Origin: Desulfurococcales archaeon
GTDB lineage: Archaea > Thermoproteota > Thermoprotei_A > Sulfolobales > WANQ01
Length of the DNA stretch: 8,528 nucleotides
Reading direction: 5' to 3'
NCBI GenBank assembly: GCA_027043985.1
Contig: JALUDQ010000213.1
Coordinates: 1-8,528 of the forward strand
Positions 1-6,413 of this stretch are shown piece after piece. The notes below the pieces were generated by a model that worked only from the letters and a program-made list of their open reading frames with translations, was not told the DNA's origin and did not search any database. Position 1 is the stretch's first letter; each line of letters starts with the position of its first letter. The position numbers were made by a program, and so were the translations under genes.

Positions 1-1
1 A

Positions 2-622
2 AACGGCCATGTAGTAGGAGTAATTGCAAACAACCCTGCATACATGGCGGGAGTATTAGACATAGATTCATCTGACAAAATTGCAAGATTCGTGAGATTC
101 TGTGATGCCTTCAATATACCCCTCGTAACATTCGTAGACGTTCCCGGATACCTACCCGGTACACGCCAGGAACACGGCGGAATAATTAGGCATGGAGCAA
201 AAGTCCTCTACGCTTATAGTGAGGCAACTGTACCAAAGCTGACAGTAATAGTGAGGAAAGCATATGGTGGAGCCTATATTGCTATGAGTAGTAGACACCT
301 TGGAGCGGACTATGTCGTAGCATGGCCTACAGCTGAAATAGCGGTAATGGGTGCTGAGGGAGCAGCTGAAATAATATTCCGTAAACAATTAGCACAAGCC
401 AAGACGCCTGAGGAGAGACAAGAACTCCTAGAGAAACTTGCCAAGGAATACCGTGAGAAACTCGCTAACCCCTATGTAGCTGCTTCTAGAGGATACATTG
501 ACGATGTAATAGAGCCGAACGAAACTAGGCCCAAGCTAATAAAGGCATTAGAGCTATTGCTAACTAAACGCGAGGTCAGAGTAAGAGTACCTCCCAAGAA
601 ACACGGAAACATACCACTCTAA
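2..622 (+). CDS. pccB/mmdA: Acyl-CoA carboxyltransferase beta subunit (propionyl-CoA carboxylase / methylmalonyl-CoA decarboxylase type), 5' partial
   Basis: The reading frame is open from base 2 and codes for about 206 residues. This is the C-terminal 40% of a protein that is usually about 510-520 residues, so the true start lies outside the window. The family moves CO2 between biotin and the alpha carbon of propionyl-CoA (or the reverse) in a cytoplasmic or membrane-bound complex. Seen directly: a crotonase-like carboxyltransferase C-domain with [55 protein letters not shown] and the terminal HGNIPL. All are close to human PCCB and bacterial MmdA. The last catalytic-domain block is followed by an acidic/lysine helix ([15 protein letters not shown]) and [15 protein letters not shown], as in the family. 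Sequence alone does not separate an ATP-dependent carboxylase from a Na+-pumping decarboxylase; neighbouring subunits outside the window would decide. MeaB at the right of the window supports methylmalonyl-CoA metabolism. Family assignment is very secure, substrate less so. Confidence 0.95.
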   Translation, partial: NGHVVGVIANNPAYMAGVLDIDSSDKIARFVRFCDAFNIPLVTFVDVPGYLPGTRQEHGGIIRHGAKVLYAYSEATVPKLTVIVRKAYGGAYIAMSSRHLGADYVVAWPTAEIAVMGAEGAAEIIFRKQLAQAKTPEERQELLEKLAKEYREKLANPYVAASRGYIDDVIEPNETRPKLIKALELLLTKREVRVRVPPKKHGNIPL

Positions 623-649
623 TCCTAGTAGATTTTCCACCCTATAATA

Positions 650-660
650 CAACTTTTTAA
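650..660 (+). terminator. Possible oligo-T terminator of the carboxyltransferase gene
   Basis: A run of five T (654-658) lies about 30 bases after the stop codon, in the 42-base gap between convergent genes. A shorter T4 run sits at 633-636. Crenarchaeal transcription commonly ends at T-rich stretches without a hairpin, and no hairpin is evident here. The run is short, so this is tentative. Confidence 0.3.
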
Positions 661-664
661 AACA

Positions 665-1762
665 CTAACCACTATATCGTCTTATAAGCGAAGCTATAAT
701 CAAAGCCTTCTTCAACCCACAGGGTAAGGCTCTTAGAACAGTCCATGTATTCATTTTGCCAAAAGCCAGCTCGTAGACGAGCCACTCGCAATCCCTTACA
801 AGACTTCTAAGCTTATCTACGTTTAAGCGTGCTCTACGATTCTCAACATGTCGTAGTATCCTATACTGTAGTTCAATGCTTTTAGTTAAACTGGTCTTCT
901 CGAGTATTCTAGTATATATCCTCCAATCTCCGTGTTTTAATGCCTTAACAAGGCTCCAAGCAGAAATCATAGAAGGCCTCATTCCTTCACCAGTTAATGG
1001 TAGGACTGCTCCCATGGCTTCACCGATAACCGGGATACTGGGGTCTAGGAATTTTTTGTCTAATCCACTTACTGTGACATAGCCAGAAAGCCTATCAACG
1101 ATACGCGTGTTCTCGAATCTCTTGTCACTTCTAATAAACTCGTCTAATAGTCTCTTTAACTCAGCGTAGGGGAGTGTGCCACCAATACCTATATGTGCCT
1201 CTCTACTATTGAAGGGGAAAACCCATAGATACCCCACAATACCCGACCAAGTCCATACCTCCATGAGACCCGGTTCATCTATGTGGGCGTTCTTAACTCT
1301 ATATTCTATTCCAAGTATAAGTCTCCTATTTCTAGGTCTCCATTGGAAACCAGTAGCTATTACTGGTAAATAGTTCTGATGAATCCCTACGGCTTCTCTT
1401 ACACTAATTCTATGCCCTAATAATACCTTGGCATTACTATGTTCTAATAGTTTCTCCATTAGTAGGGGTCTATCAACCATATATGCTATAGTTCTCTTAG
1501 ACCCATAGTCTATTATTAGTCTATCGTCAACATATATCCTAAAACCCTTGATATTGTTTAAAACGGCTTCCCTAGGGATGGGGCCAATGTAGTCTTCAAC
1601 GCTTCGGAGAAGACCCCACCCACAAGCCTTGAGACCAGGTCTCCTTAAAGCCTCGTATACTATCATGTTAGTGTTAAGGTACTGTTTAGCAAGATATGCG
1701 AGAGCACTACCAGCAGGACCAGCACCTATAACTACTATACCCTCATAATCGTTTATGCTCAT
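665..1762 (-). CDS. Geranylgeranyl reductase family FAD-dependent oxidoreductase
   Basis: A 365-residue flavoprotein of the family that hydrogenates isoprenoid double bonds, either in archaeal membrane lipids (digeranylgeranylglycerophospholipid reductase) or in quinone side chains. Seen: an N-terminal Rossmann FAD motif VVIGAGPAG (residues 10-18) with the ribose-binding Glu at the end of beta-2 (E37); a Cys-Gly motif CGWG (47-50) where family members have a conserved Cys-containing loop; DRPLL (97-101); the hallmark YLWVFPF (178-184) followed by HIGIGG; and the second FAD motif GEAMGAVLPLTGEGMRPSM (247-265). The C-terminal helical part is basic. It is somewhat short for the family (often about 390-450 residues). 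The ATG start is supported by GGTG six bases upstream and by the FAD motif falling at residue 13. It converges on the carboxyltransferase and diverges from the SpoIIM-like gene. The family is secure; the actual substrate (lipid or quinone) cannot be read from sequence. Confidence 0.88.
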   Translation of the reverse strand: MSINDYEGIVVIGAGPAGSALAYLAKQYLNTNMIVYEALRRPGLKACGWGLLRSVEDYIGPIPREAVLNNIKGFRIYVDDRLIIDYGSKRTIAYMVDRPLLMEKLLEHSNAKVLLGHRISVREAVGIHQNYLPVIATGFQWRPRNRRLILGIEYRVKNAHIDEPGLMEVWTWSGIVGYLWVFPFNSREAHIGIGGTLPYAELKRLLDEFIRSDKRFENTRIVDRLSGYVTVSGLDKKFLDPSIPVIGEAMGAVLPLTGEGMRPSMISAWSLVKALKHGDWRIYTRILEKTSLTKSIELQYRILRHVENRRARLNVDKLRSLVRDCEWLVYELAFGKMNTWTVLRALPCGLKKALIIASLIRRYSG

Positions 1763-1837
1763 CTCCTACACCGTCTGCAATAGATTTTTCCGGCGGGAGA
1801 AATAATAGGTTTGATTGGAAGTAACTGGTGAATCCTA
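1763..1837. promoter_or_regulatory. Divergent promoter spacer between the reductase and SpoIIM-like genes
   Basis: This 75-base spacer must carry promoters for both genes. An AT-rich element at 1800-1809 (aaataatagg) is the best TATA-box candidate for either strand. Read on the minus strand (CCTATTATTT), it would place the start of the reductase transcript near 1775-1780. On the plus strand the resulting leader would be only a few bases long. The ribosome binding site GGTGA at 1827-1831 sits six bases before the ATG at 1838. A 7-bp imperfect stem (1785-1791 with 1796-1802, one G-T pair) flanks the GC-rich centre and overlaps the TATA candidate. Assignments are by eye only. Confidence 0.35.
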
Positions 1838-2428
1838 ATGAGTTATTTTAGGACACTATTAGAAGGATTGTGGAGAATAAGATACTATATACTTGTAAGC
1901 ACAATAGCCTTCGCTGTGGGTATCGTTGTTGGAGTAATAGTATGGGAGGATATGGCGCAACAAGTAATGAACGAGTTCGGTGATGTCAACGAGATATTGT
2001 CTATGGGAGCTCTAGAAGTATACCTCTACATTCTACAACATAACCTATTCATAGCCTTCCCCCTATCCTATGGTCTCGGTATAACAGTTGTAGCGCCAGT
2101 CATAATAATGTTGGTTAATGGAGCGGGAGTATCAGCTCTAGTAGTATACTTTGAAGCAACAACAGGTATCCCAGCAGTATTCTCTGTTGCAGCCATGTTA
2201 CCTCACGGCGTATTAGAGGTTCCAGCAGTAATACTTGCAGCTAGTACGGGAATAGATTTCGGTGTATCAACGTGGCTTAAGGTGTTTAAGAAGATCTCTA
2301 TGGAGGAGTATAAAAAGAGGTTGAAGCAGCAAGCAACTATATTGTTACTAGTATTCATTCTACTCGTTGTTGCTGCAGCTATAGAGACAGGGTTAATAGT
2401 GATGGCTTCCTCCTTCTATAATGTGTAG
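1838..2428 (+). CDS. SpoIIM/DUF95-family integral membrane protein
   Basis: A 196-residue polytopic membrane protein. Hydrophobic segments lie at about 16-36, 68-105 (probably two helices), 112-138 and 167-190, with a basic amphipathic loop at 148-165 (KVFKKISMEEYKKRLKQQ). The segment PHGVLEVPAVILAASTG (122-138), with the conserved Pro-His-Gly and Glu, is the signature of the stage II sporulation M family. The preceding HNLFIAFPLSYGLGITV and NGAGVSAL also match the family pattern. In Bacillus, SpoIIM takes part in engulfment during sporulation. Archaea do not sporulate, and the role of the archaeal members is unknown; a membrane-remodelling or transport function is only a guess. The ATG start has a good GGTGA six bases upstream. 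It converges on the GH57 gene with a 44-base gap. Family assignment is confident; function is not known. Confidence 0.85.
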   Translation: MSYFRTLLEGLWRIRYYILVSTIAFAVGIVVGVIVWEDMAQQVMNEFGDVNEILSMGALEVYLYILQHNLFIAFPLSYGLGITVVAPVIIMLVNGAGVSALVVYFEATTGIPAVFSVAAMLPHGVLEVPAVILAASTGIDFGVSTWLKVFKKISMEEYKKRLKQQATILLLVFILLVVAAAIETGLIVMASSFYNV

Positions 2429-2472
2429 ATATGGAGAAAGAAAGGTTTTGTTAAAAACTTTGTTCTCATCAA
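2429..2472. terminator. Convergent intergenic T-rich region, likely terminators for both flanking genes
   Basis: This 44-base gap lies between the SpoIIM-like stop and the GH57 stop. On the plus strand there is a TTTT at 2446-2449. On the minus strand, just after the GH57 TAA, there is a T5 run (2457 down to 2453) followed by a pyrimidine-rich CCTTTCTTTCTCC. Such oligo-T or pyrimidine tracts are the usual archaeal termination signal. No stable hairpin is seen. Confidence 0.35.
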
Positions 2473-2652
2473 TTAGCCTTCCCAACAGTCAACTGTATCG
2501 TTTAGTATTAGCATACCGTTCCCCGGATCATATACGTCGACTATGCGGTTGGCTATGTCAACACATGTTGTACCACTTGTTGTTCCCTCAACAGTGCTCC
2601 ATGATCCTCTAGTATACTTGTATTCTACGTGTAGTCCTACTGGTAGATGAAT
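2473..2652 (-). other. CBM20-like C-terminal fragment of the GH57 protein
   Basis: Residues about 1203-1261 contain LPVGLHVEYKYTRGSW, then NRIVDV and a terminal NDTVDCWEG. This matches the second half of CBM20/starch-binding-type folds (YKY..GSW..VE, NR, VxDTVxxW). The first half, normally carrying the vYIAGxFNxW-type strand, is not recognisable upstream. Two of the protein's three cysteines (C1232 and C1258) lie here and could form a disulfide. Confidence 0.6.
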
Positions 2653-5600
2653 TCCCCTCCTCCAGGAGGTTAACGTGTTTCTTATACTGTCCTCATATGG
2701 TAGTTTCACTATAGCAGAGCTTCCAGAATCTCCGGTAACGAAGAATATTATGTGCAAGGTCTTTCCTATCATTGATGTAAAGTTTTGTCCTGTGATAGCG
2801 GTCCAGTTCAATGATAACTCTAGTGTTTGTAAGCCATTTTCTCCACCAGTCCACGCTATCTCTGATCCGGGTAAGATTGGGTTATTGTCGTTGAAGTTTG
2901 AGAAGTCGTGATAGATCCATGTTGATCCGTTCCATATTGCTACATCGGCTGCTGTTATAGTATTATTGCCGCTCTGCCACCAAGCATAAACCATGATGTC
3001 TGGGAATATTGTTGCATTAGAGAACCCTATTGTTCGTCCCCATGCGTCACTTGTACCATTATATCCCGAGTAGTCGGTTGAATCATAGTCTATCGCTATA
3101 CCGTAGGCAACATTCCAGCTCTCATTATTATTCGTCTTCAATGCTATTAATAAGTGAGTATCATTCCACGTCACCCACGCCTTCGCTATATTGGCTCCAT
3201 TACCTCCTGTAACATTAGGTGTACTTGTCCCCACTATCCAGTCGTCAACCCAGTCATAAAGGTAGCCGTCGATCTTTATCTCGTATTGGGATATGCTAGG
3301 TATCATAGAGGCAATTGATGCTATCAACAATAATAATACTAGTGCATACAAGATCCTCCTACGGTTCAATAATACTATCAATGCTAGGGTTAAGACAGCT
3401 ATTATCAACGCTGTAAAACCAGGCTCAGGTATCGGATTAGGTACAGTGTTAACTTGTATATCATATGCCTTTGAGAATAAGTCTACGTCCGTGAACTCAC
3501 TATTAGCTGTAAGCAGTAATCCAGCACTACTCCAATTAGCTATATTGGGTGCAACAAATACAGCAGATCCCGTTGGCGTTGTGCTCGGTGTAGTAGCATT
3601 AAATACTACGAGCACGGGGCTCGTAACGTTTATCTTCATATTCGCTCCATTCCAGTTAGCCCAGTAATCGTTTGATGCTACTACATGTACTACTGCTTCA
3701 TATGCTCCGGTTTTAGGTATGTTTACTGGTATCTTGTAGTAATGGTATCCTTGGCTATCGCTGTAGAGGTATTCGCCGACGTAGTCGTTTATAGGCCACC
3801 ATGTCCCTCCCCAGGTATTAACTTTACCCCAATGTAGTATTGCGTATATGGAGTTGGGGTCTTCTCCGGGAGCATATACTTTTACGATAACATCTATTAT
3901 ATCGCGTGTACTGGTATTTAGTATATTGGCTGACGCTACATCATAGTATCCATTAGTTAAACCATAATCCCAAAGAATCTTAGCGCCGAGAATACTAGCA
4001 TTAGTTATTGTCGCATTTGTAGTGGGTAGTACTTCTATGCGATAATTACCTATAATAGACCATGTAGTAGAATAAGCGTCGCTCCAAGCATGATCCTGGT
4101 TGTAGCCAGCATTAGCTATAACCACTACCTCATACTTACCCGGAGGTAGGTCTTTAAACGTGTAATTATATACGTCATTATTGCCCGAATCGCCTAAGTA
4201 GTCCATTAGAGCATAGTGGGGCTCCTTCCATCTCCCACCCCACTCATCTACGGGGCTCCAATGTATTATTAGACGGATACCCGGTAATTGACCTGGATCG
4301 GCAGTTGTATTAGTAGAAGTGTTGCCATATACCTCTACTGTGAAGTTAATATCAGTTCCATTAAATACATAGATAGCTTCATTCTCTCTTCCAACCCATT
4401 GTACTTGTGTCTGGCTCCTATAATGTATTGGTTGATCCACGGGCCATGGATCAGTTGGAGGCGATAATCCTAGCTCGCTATAGATGAATTCAATGTATTC
4501 TCTGAACAAGTTGTCAAAGTTCTCCTCACCGGGTACTTCCTGGTCTCTTCCATACCACCAGAACCAGTCGCTACCTTCTGCAGCGTACATGTACCACCAT
4601 GCCTTCGTTAACGTCTTATTGGGGTCAAGGGCTCCTAGGTCTTCTCTTGCTTTACGTAAAAGACTCCATGCCGCGTTTTCTTCCCATTCTCCTATCCATC
4701 GCATGAGGTCTCCTATACCGTCACCATCATCGTCTATCCATGAACCAGTTGGTAGGTAGCCTAGCTCATAGCTGTAGCCCAGTCCTTGTTGGACTAGGTT
4801 TACATAGTCTTGTAGGCTTACTGCTTCGAGACTAGTGTTTATGTCTATTAGATGATAGGTCCAGTTTAAGAATACCCATCCATCATCCCAGTACCATTCC
4901 CAAGGATTCTCTCCATCTAAGGCGATTACTACTAGGTGGCCTCCGCCATAGGTTGTGTAGATGTTGTAGAGCTTGTTGACAAGGTCTTGGGCTGCTCCTT
5001 TATAGTATTCCCAATCACTTATATTGTTTGCTGGATTAGTGCTATTGTAACCGTATTGGTCTAGCCAGTCATCGTAGTCAAAGCTTATTAGGTTAGAGAA
5101 CCCTATGTCGCGGAAGAATACGTATACTTTAGCTAGACTAGTACCGTTCTGCACGTATCTATACCAGGCAGCGTAGAGTTCTTGAGCGCTGGGATTTCTT
5201 CCTCCGAGATATGCTTTGAGTATGCTCTGATCTGTTATGAGGTGGTTGAAGCCTTTAGCCGCTATTATTGGTAATAGTTCGTCGCAGACAGCTTCTTCAG
5301 CTGGCCACATACCCGTTGGCTTGTGTCCTAAAAGATAAGAGTATTGATTAATTGATATATCTATATGGGCCTCAAGATCTTCTGGATGAGAGAAGTATGG
5401 GTAGGGTATTACTGATCCAGGTGTTCTTCTCAGAGCATTACTGGTGTTTATTAGGAGTGGCGCTATTGGGTGGAAGCCCGGTGTTGTTATGAATTCAGAC
5501 CAGTTGTTAGCATCAACTGTTTTCCAAATATCTATTGTAGCATTAATATAGTATTTTATCTTGTCTAATACTATCTGCCACTCAGTATAATTGTATAATG

Positions 5601-6258
5601 GTGTACTTGAATAATTGCTCTTAACAGCTTTCTCCCACAGAGGCCTTAGATCAGGATCATTGTATAATATCTCCTTATTAAACCATACTAAGTTGAATAA
5701 TACTTGTAGGTCTCGGTAGTCATCTACAGTAAAGTCATCTACAATAGCCGTATAGTTGTTATTGTTCTGATCGAGCAAGTTGTTCCTAGTATCAAGTAGG
5801 TATTTGTATCGAGGCCACTGAGATATCTGTCTATCCCAGTTTGCATCAAAGAAGTGTTGTAAGATGAATACTTTCTGATCAACCGTAAGCTGGGAGGCAT
5901 TCGTACGCGAGACATCCCAGTAGGGGTCGGTAGTGTTACCCGATGCATAGTCAACTAATTGTTTTATCAGTGAGCCCACTATGTTAAAGGTAACCTTGAC
6001 TCTCCCACCATAATCTGCTATGAGCTTAACCATGTGGTAATAGCTCTTCATAGCGTGAAGTCTAACCCAGGGCAAGAGGCTCTGACTCTCATTCCATGGA
6101 TTCTTATACCATGGCTGGTGGAAGTGCCATACAAAGGCTATGTAAAGTGGCTCGTTCTGAGATTTTGCTATAAGCGGTTGCTGGAAGAGCATGCCCGGTA
6201 TTAGTGATGATATTAGTAGTAGCATTAATATTGTTGAAAGAAGGCTTTTAGTCTTCAA
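2473..6258 (-). CDS. apu: Secreted multi-domain GH57 amylopullulanase-like alpha-glucan hydrolase
   Basis: A 1261-residue extracellular starch/pullulan hydrolase. Residues 1-33 form a signal peptide (basic start, leucine-rich core, probable cleavage near AKS/QNEP). The GH57 catalytic region runs about 36-600 and shows all five family regions: HFHQP (45-49); GGRVKVTFNIVGSL (84-97); GMWPAEEAVCDE (316-327), with E321 the expected nucleophile; IALDGENPWEWY (445-456), with D448 the expected acid/base; and AAEGSDWFWWYG (559-570). A DxDxDGxxD calcium-type loop (509-517) interrupts the GSWI...WIGE block. Next come two related W-rich beta domains (about 610-745 and 750-880), a Pro/hydrophobic/Arg tail-like segment (943-968), a second hydrophobic segment (969-989), a CBM9/DOMON-like or glucodextranase-C-like domain (993-1190), and a CBM20-like C-terminal fragment (1203-1261). 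About three dozen N-x-S/T sequons fit a heavily glycosylated surface protein. The start is TTG with GAGGGG eight bases upstream; an in-frame stop soon upstream excludes an earlier start. Confidence 0.93.
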   Translation of the reverse strand: MKTKSLLSTILMLLLISSLIPGMLFQQPLIAKSQNEPLYIAFVWHFHQPWYKNPWNESQSLLPWVRLHAMKSYYHMVKLIADYGGRVKVTFNIVGSLIKQLVDYASGNTTDPYWDVSRTNASQLTVDQKVFILQHFFDANWDRQISQWPRYKYLLDTRNNLLDQNNNNYTAIVDDFTVDDYRDLQVLFNLVWFNKEILYNDPDLRPLWEKAVKSNYSSTPLYNYTEWQIVLDKIKYYINATIDIWKTVDANNWSEFITTPGFHPIAPLLINTSNALRRTPGSVIPYPYFSHPEDLEAHIDISINQYSYLLGHKPTGMWPAEEAVCDELLPIIAAKGFNHLITDQSILKAYLGGRNPSAQELYAAWYRYVQNGTSLAKVYVFFRDIGFSNLISFDYDDWLDQYGYNSTNPANNISDWEYYKGAAQDLVNKLYNIYTTYGGGHLVVIALDGENPWEWYWDDGWVFLNWTYHLIDINTSLEAVSLQDYVNLVQQGLGYSYELGYLPTGSWIDDDGDGIGDLMRWIGEWEENAAWSLLRKAREDLGALDPNKTLTKAWWYMYAAEGSDWFWWYGRDQEVPGEENFDNLFREYIEFIYSELGLSPPTDPWPVDQPIHYRSQTQVQWVGRENEAIYVFNGTDINFTVEVYGNTSTNTTADPGQLPGIRLIIHWSPVDEWGGRWKEPHYALMDYLGDSGNNDVYNYTFKDLPPGKYEVVVIANAGYNQDHAWSDAYSTTWSIIGNYRIEVLPTTNATITNASILGAKILWDYGLTNGYYDVASANILNTSTRDIIDVIVKVYAPGEDPNSIYAILHWGKVNTWGGTWWPINDYVGEYLYSDSQGYHYYKIPVNIPKTGAYEAVVHVVASNDYWANWNGANMKINVTSPVLVVFNATTPSTTPTGSAVFVAPNIANWSSAGLLLTANSEFTDVDLFSKAYDIQVNTVPNPIPEPGFTALIIAVLTLALIVLLNRRRILYALVLLLLIASIASMIPSISQYEIKIDGYLYDWVDDWIVGTSTPNVTGGNGANIAKAWVTWNDTHLLIALKTNNNESWNVAYGIAIDYDSTDYSGYNGTSDAWGRTIGFSNATIFPDIMVYAWWQSGNNTITAADVAIWNGSTWIYHDFSNFNDNNPILPGSEIAWTGGENGLQTLELSLNWTAITGQNFTSMIGKTLHIIFFVTGDSGSSAIVKLPYEDSIRNTLTSWRRGIHLPVGLHVEYKYTRGSWSTVEGTTSGTTCVDIANRIVDVYDPGNGMLILNDTVDCWEG
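2689..3282 (-). other. CBM9/DOMON-like (glucodextranase C-terminal-like) domain of the GH57 protein
   Basis: Residues about 993-1190 begin with EIKIDGYLYDWVDDW, the 'IDGxxxDW' entry typical of CBM9-like and glucodextranase-C-like beta sandwiches. They continue with AKAWVTWNDTHLLIALKT, also typical ('DT/YLYIAL'). Thermococcal amylopullulanases are known to carry a related SLH-like module, so a role in substrate or surface binding is plausible. Domain identity is by motif only. Confidence 0.6.
3292..3432 (-). other. Double hydrophobic segment with PGF/PEP-CTERM-like sorting motif inside the GH57 protein
   Basis: Residues 943-989. The first part reads IPEPGF, then a hydrophobic helix (about 948-964), then NRRR. 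This is the tripartite Pro/PGF, transmembrane and Arg-cluster plan of archaeosortase/exosortase tails. It is followed at once by ILYALVLLLLIASIASM, a second helix resembling a signal peptide core. Together they could form a membrane hairpin with a short basic cytoplasmic turn. Membrane topology is inferred. Confidence 0.6.
3619..4431 (-). repeat. Two tandem W-rich beta domains in the GH57 protein
   Basis: Residues about 610-745 and 750-880 are divergent copies of one domain. Aligned landmarks are IRLIIHWSPVDEWGGRW and IYAILHWGKVNTWGGTW; YALMDYLGD and INDYVGEYLY; DLPPGKYEVVVIANA and NIPKTGAYEAVVHVVAS; and a final W-containing strand. Both look like beta sandwiches rich in exposed aromatics, which would suit carbohydrate binding. 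I do not recognise a named family with certainty. Confidence 0.65.
4708..4734 (-). other. Calcium-binding-type loop within the GH57 catalytic region
   Basis: Residues 509-517 read DDDGDGIGD, with Asp at 509, 511, 513 and 517 and Gly at 514. This is the DxDxDGxxD pattern of EF-hand, dockerin and thrombospondin type 3 calcium loops. It is placed between GSWI (505-508) and WIGEWEEN (521-528), a block that is normally almost continuous in GH57 amylopullulanases. Confidence 0.55.
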
Positions 6259-6266
6259 TACCTTAT

Positions 6267-6301
6267 CCCCTCGTAGACTTTAAGGAGACTATAGCATTAT
6301 A
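6267..6301 (-). promoter_or_regulatory. Probable promoter and ribosome binding site of the GH57 gene
   Basis: On the minus strand a TATAATGC element (6301 to 6294) lies about 25 bases before a likely transcript start near 6271-6275, giving a short leader that contains GAGGGG (6272 to 6267). That Shine-Dalgarno ends eight bases before the TTG at 6258 and is the main evidence for that start. Another TATA-like element (CTATATTC, about 6321-6328) is an alternative that would give a leader of about 40 bases. Confidence 0.4.
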
Positions 6302-6333
6302 GTAGACTAGTAGGGCTTAAGAATATAGGCGTC

Positions 6334-6365
6334 TGGCATAGTGGTATTAGAAAACCACTAAGCCA
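6334..6365. promoter_or_regulatory. 12-bp interrupted inverted repeat (candidate operator) in the divergent promoter region
   Basis: TGGCATAGTGGT (6334-6345) and ACCACTAAGCCA (6354-6365) pair at 11 of 12 positions (A/A mismatch at 6338/6361) around an 8-base AT-rich spacer. Half-site centres are 20 bases apart, about two helical turns, as expected for a dimeric regulator on one DNA face. It lies between the divergent GH57 and isomerase promoters and overlaps neither best TATA candidate. An upstream activator site or shared sugar operator would fit. The binding protein is unknown. Confidence 0.5.
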
Positions 6366-6413
6366 AAGGTAAACTCTACTATAGGTCTATTTACTAGTAT
6401 TCTGGGACTATAC

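Noticed and set aside
3292..3432. Sequencing frameshift joining two genes at the double hydrophobic segment
   Set aside because: The frame is continuous on both sides and both flanks are coherent domains in the same frame, so a single-base error is not needed; an in-frame fusion or natural architecture fits better. A larger assembly artefact cannot be excluded.
3293..3667. A 124-codon open frame on the plus strand opposite the GH57 gene
   Set aside because: It lies wholly antisense to a well-supported coding region, is low-complexity and Asn/Ala-rich, and has no recognisable motif or convincing start; it is a shadow.
4484..4759. A 91-codon plus-strand frame inside the GH57 gene
   Set aside because: It is opposite conserved catalytic region 5 of GH57 and has no family features.
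6289..6302. CTATA-GCAT-TATAG short palindrome
   Set aside because: Only five AT-rich pairs, which are common by chance here, and it coincides with the TATA candidate of the GH57 promoter.
6335..6364. Inverted repeat as an intrinsic terminator
   Set aside because: It sits upstream of both divergent genes, not after a gene end, and no T-run follows either arm.
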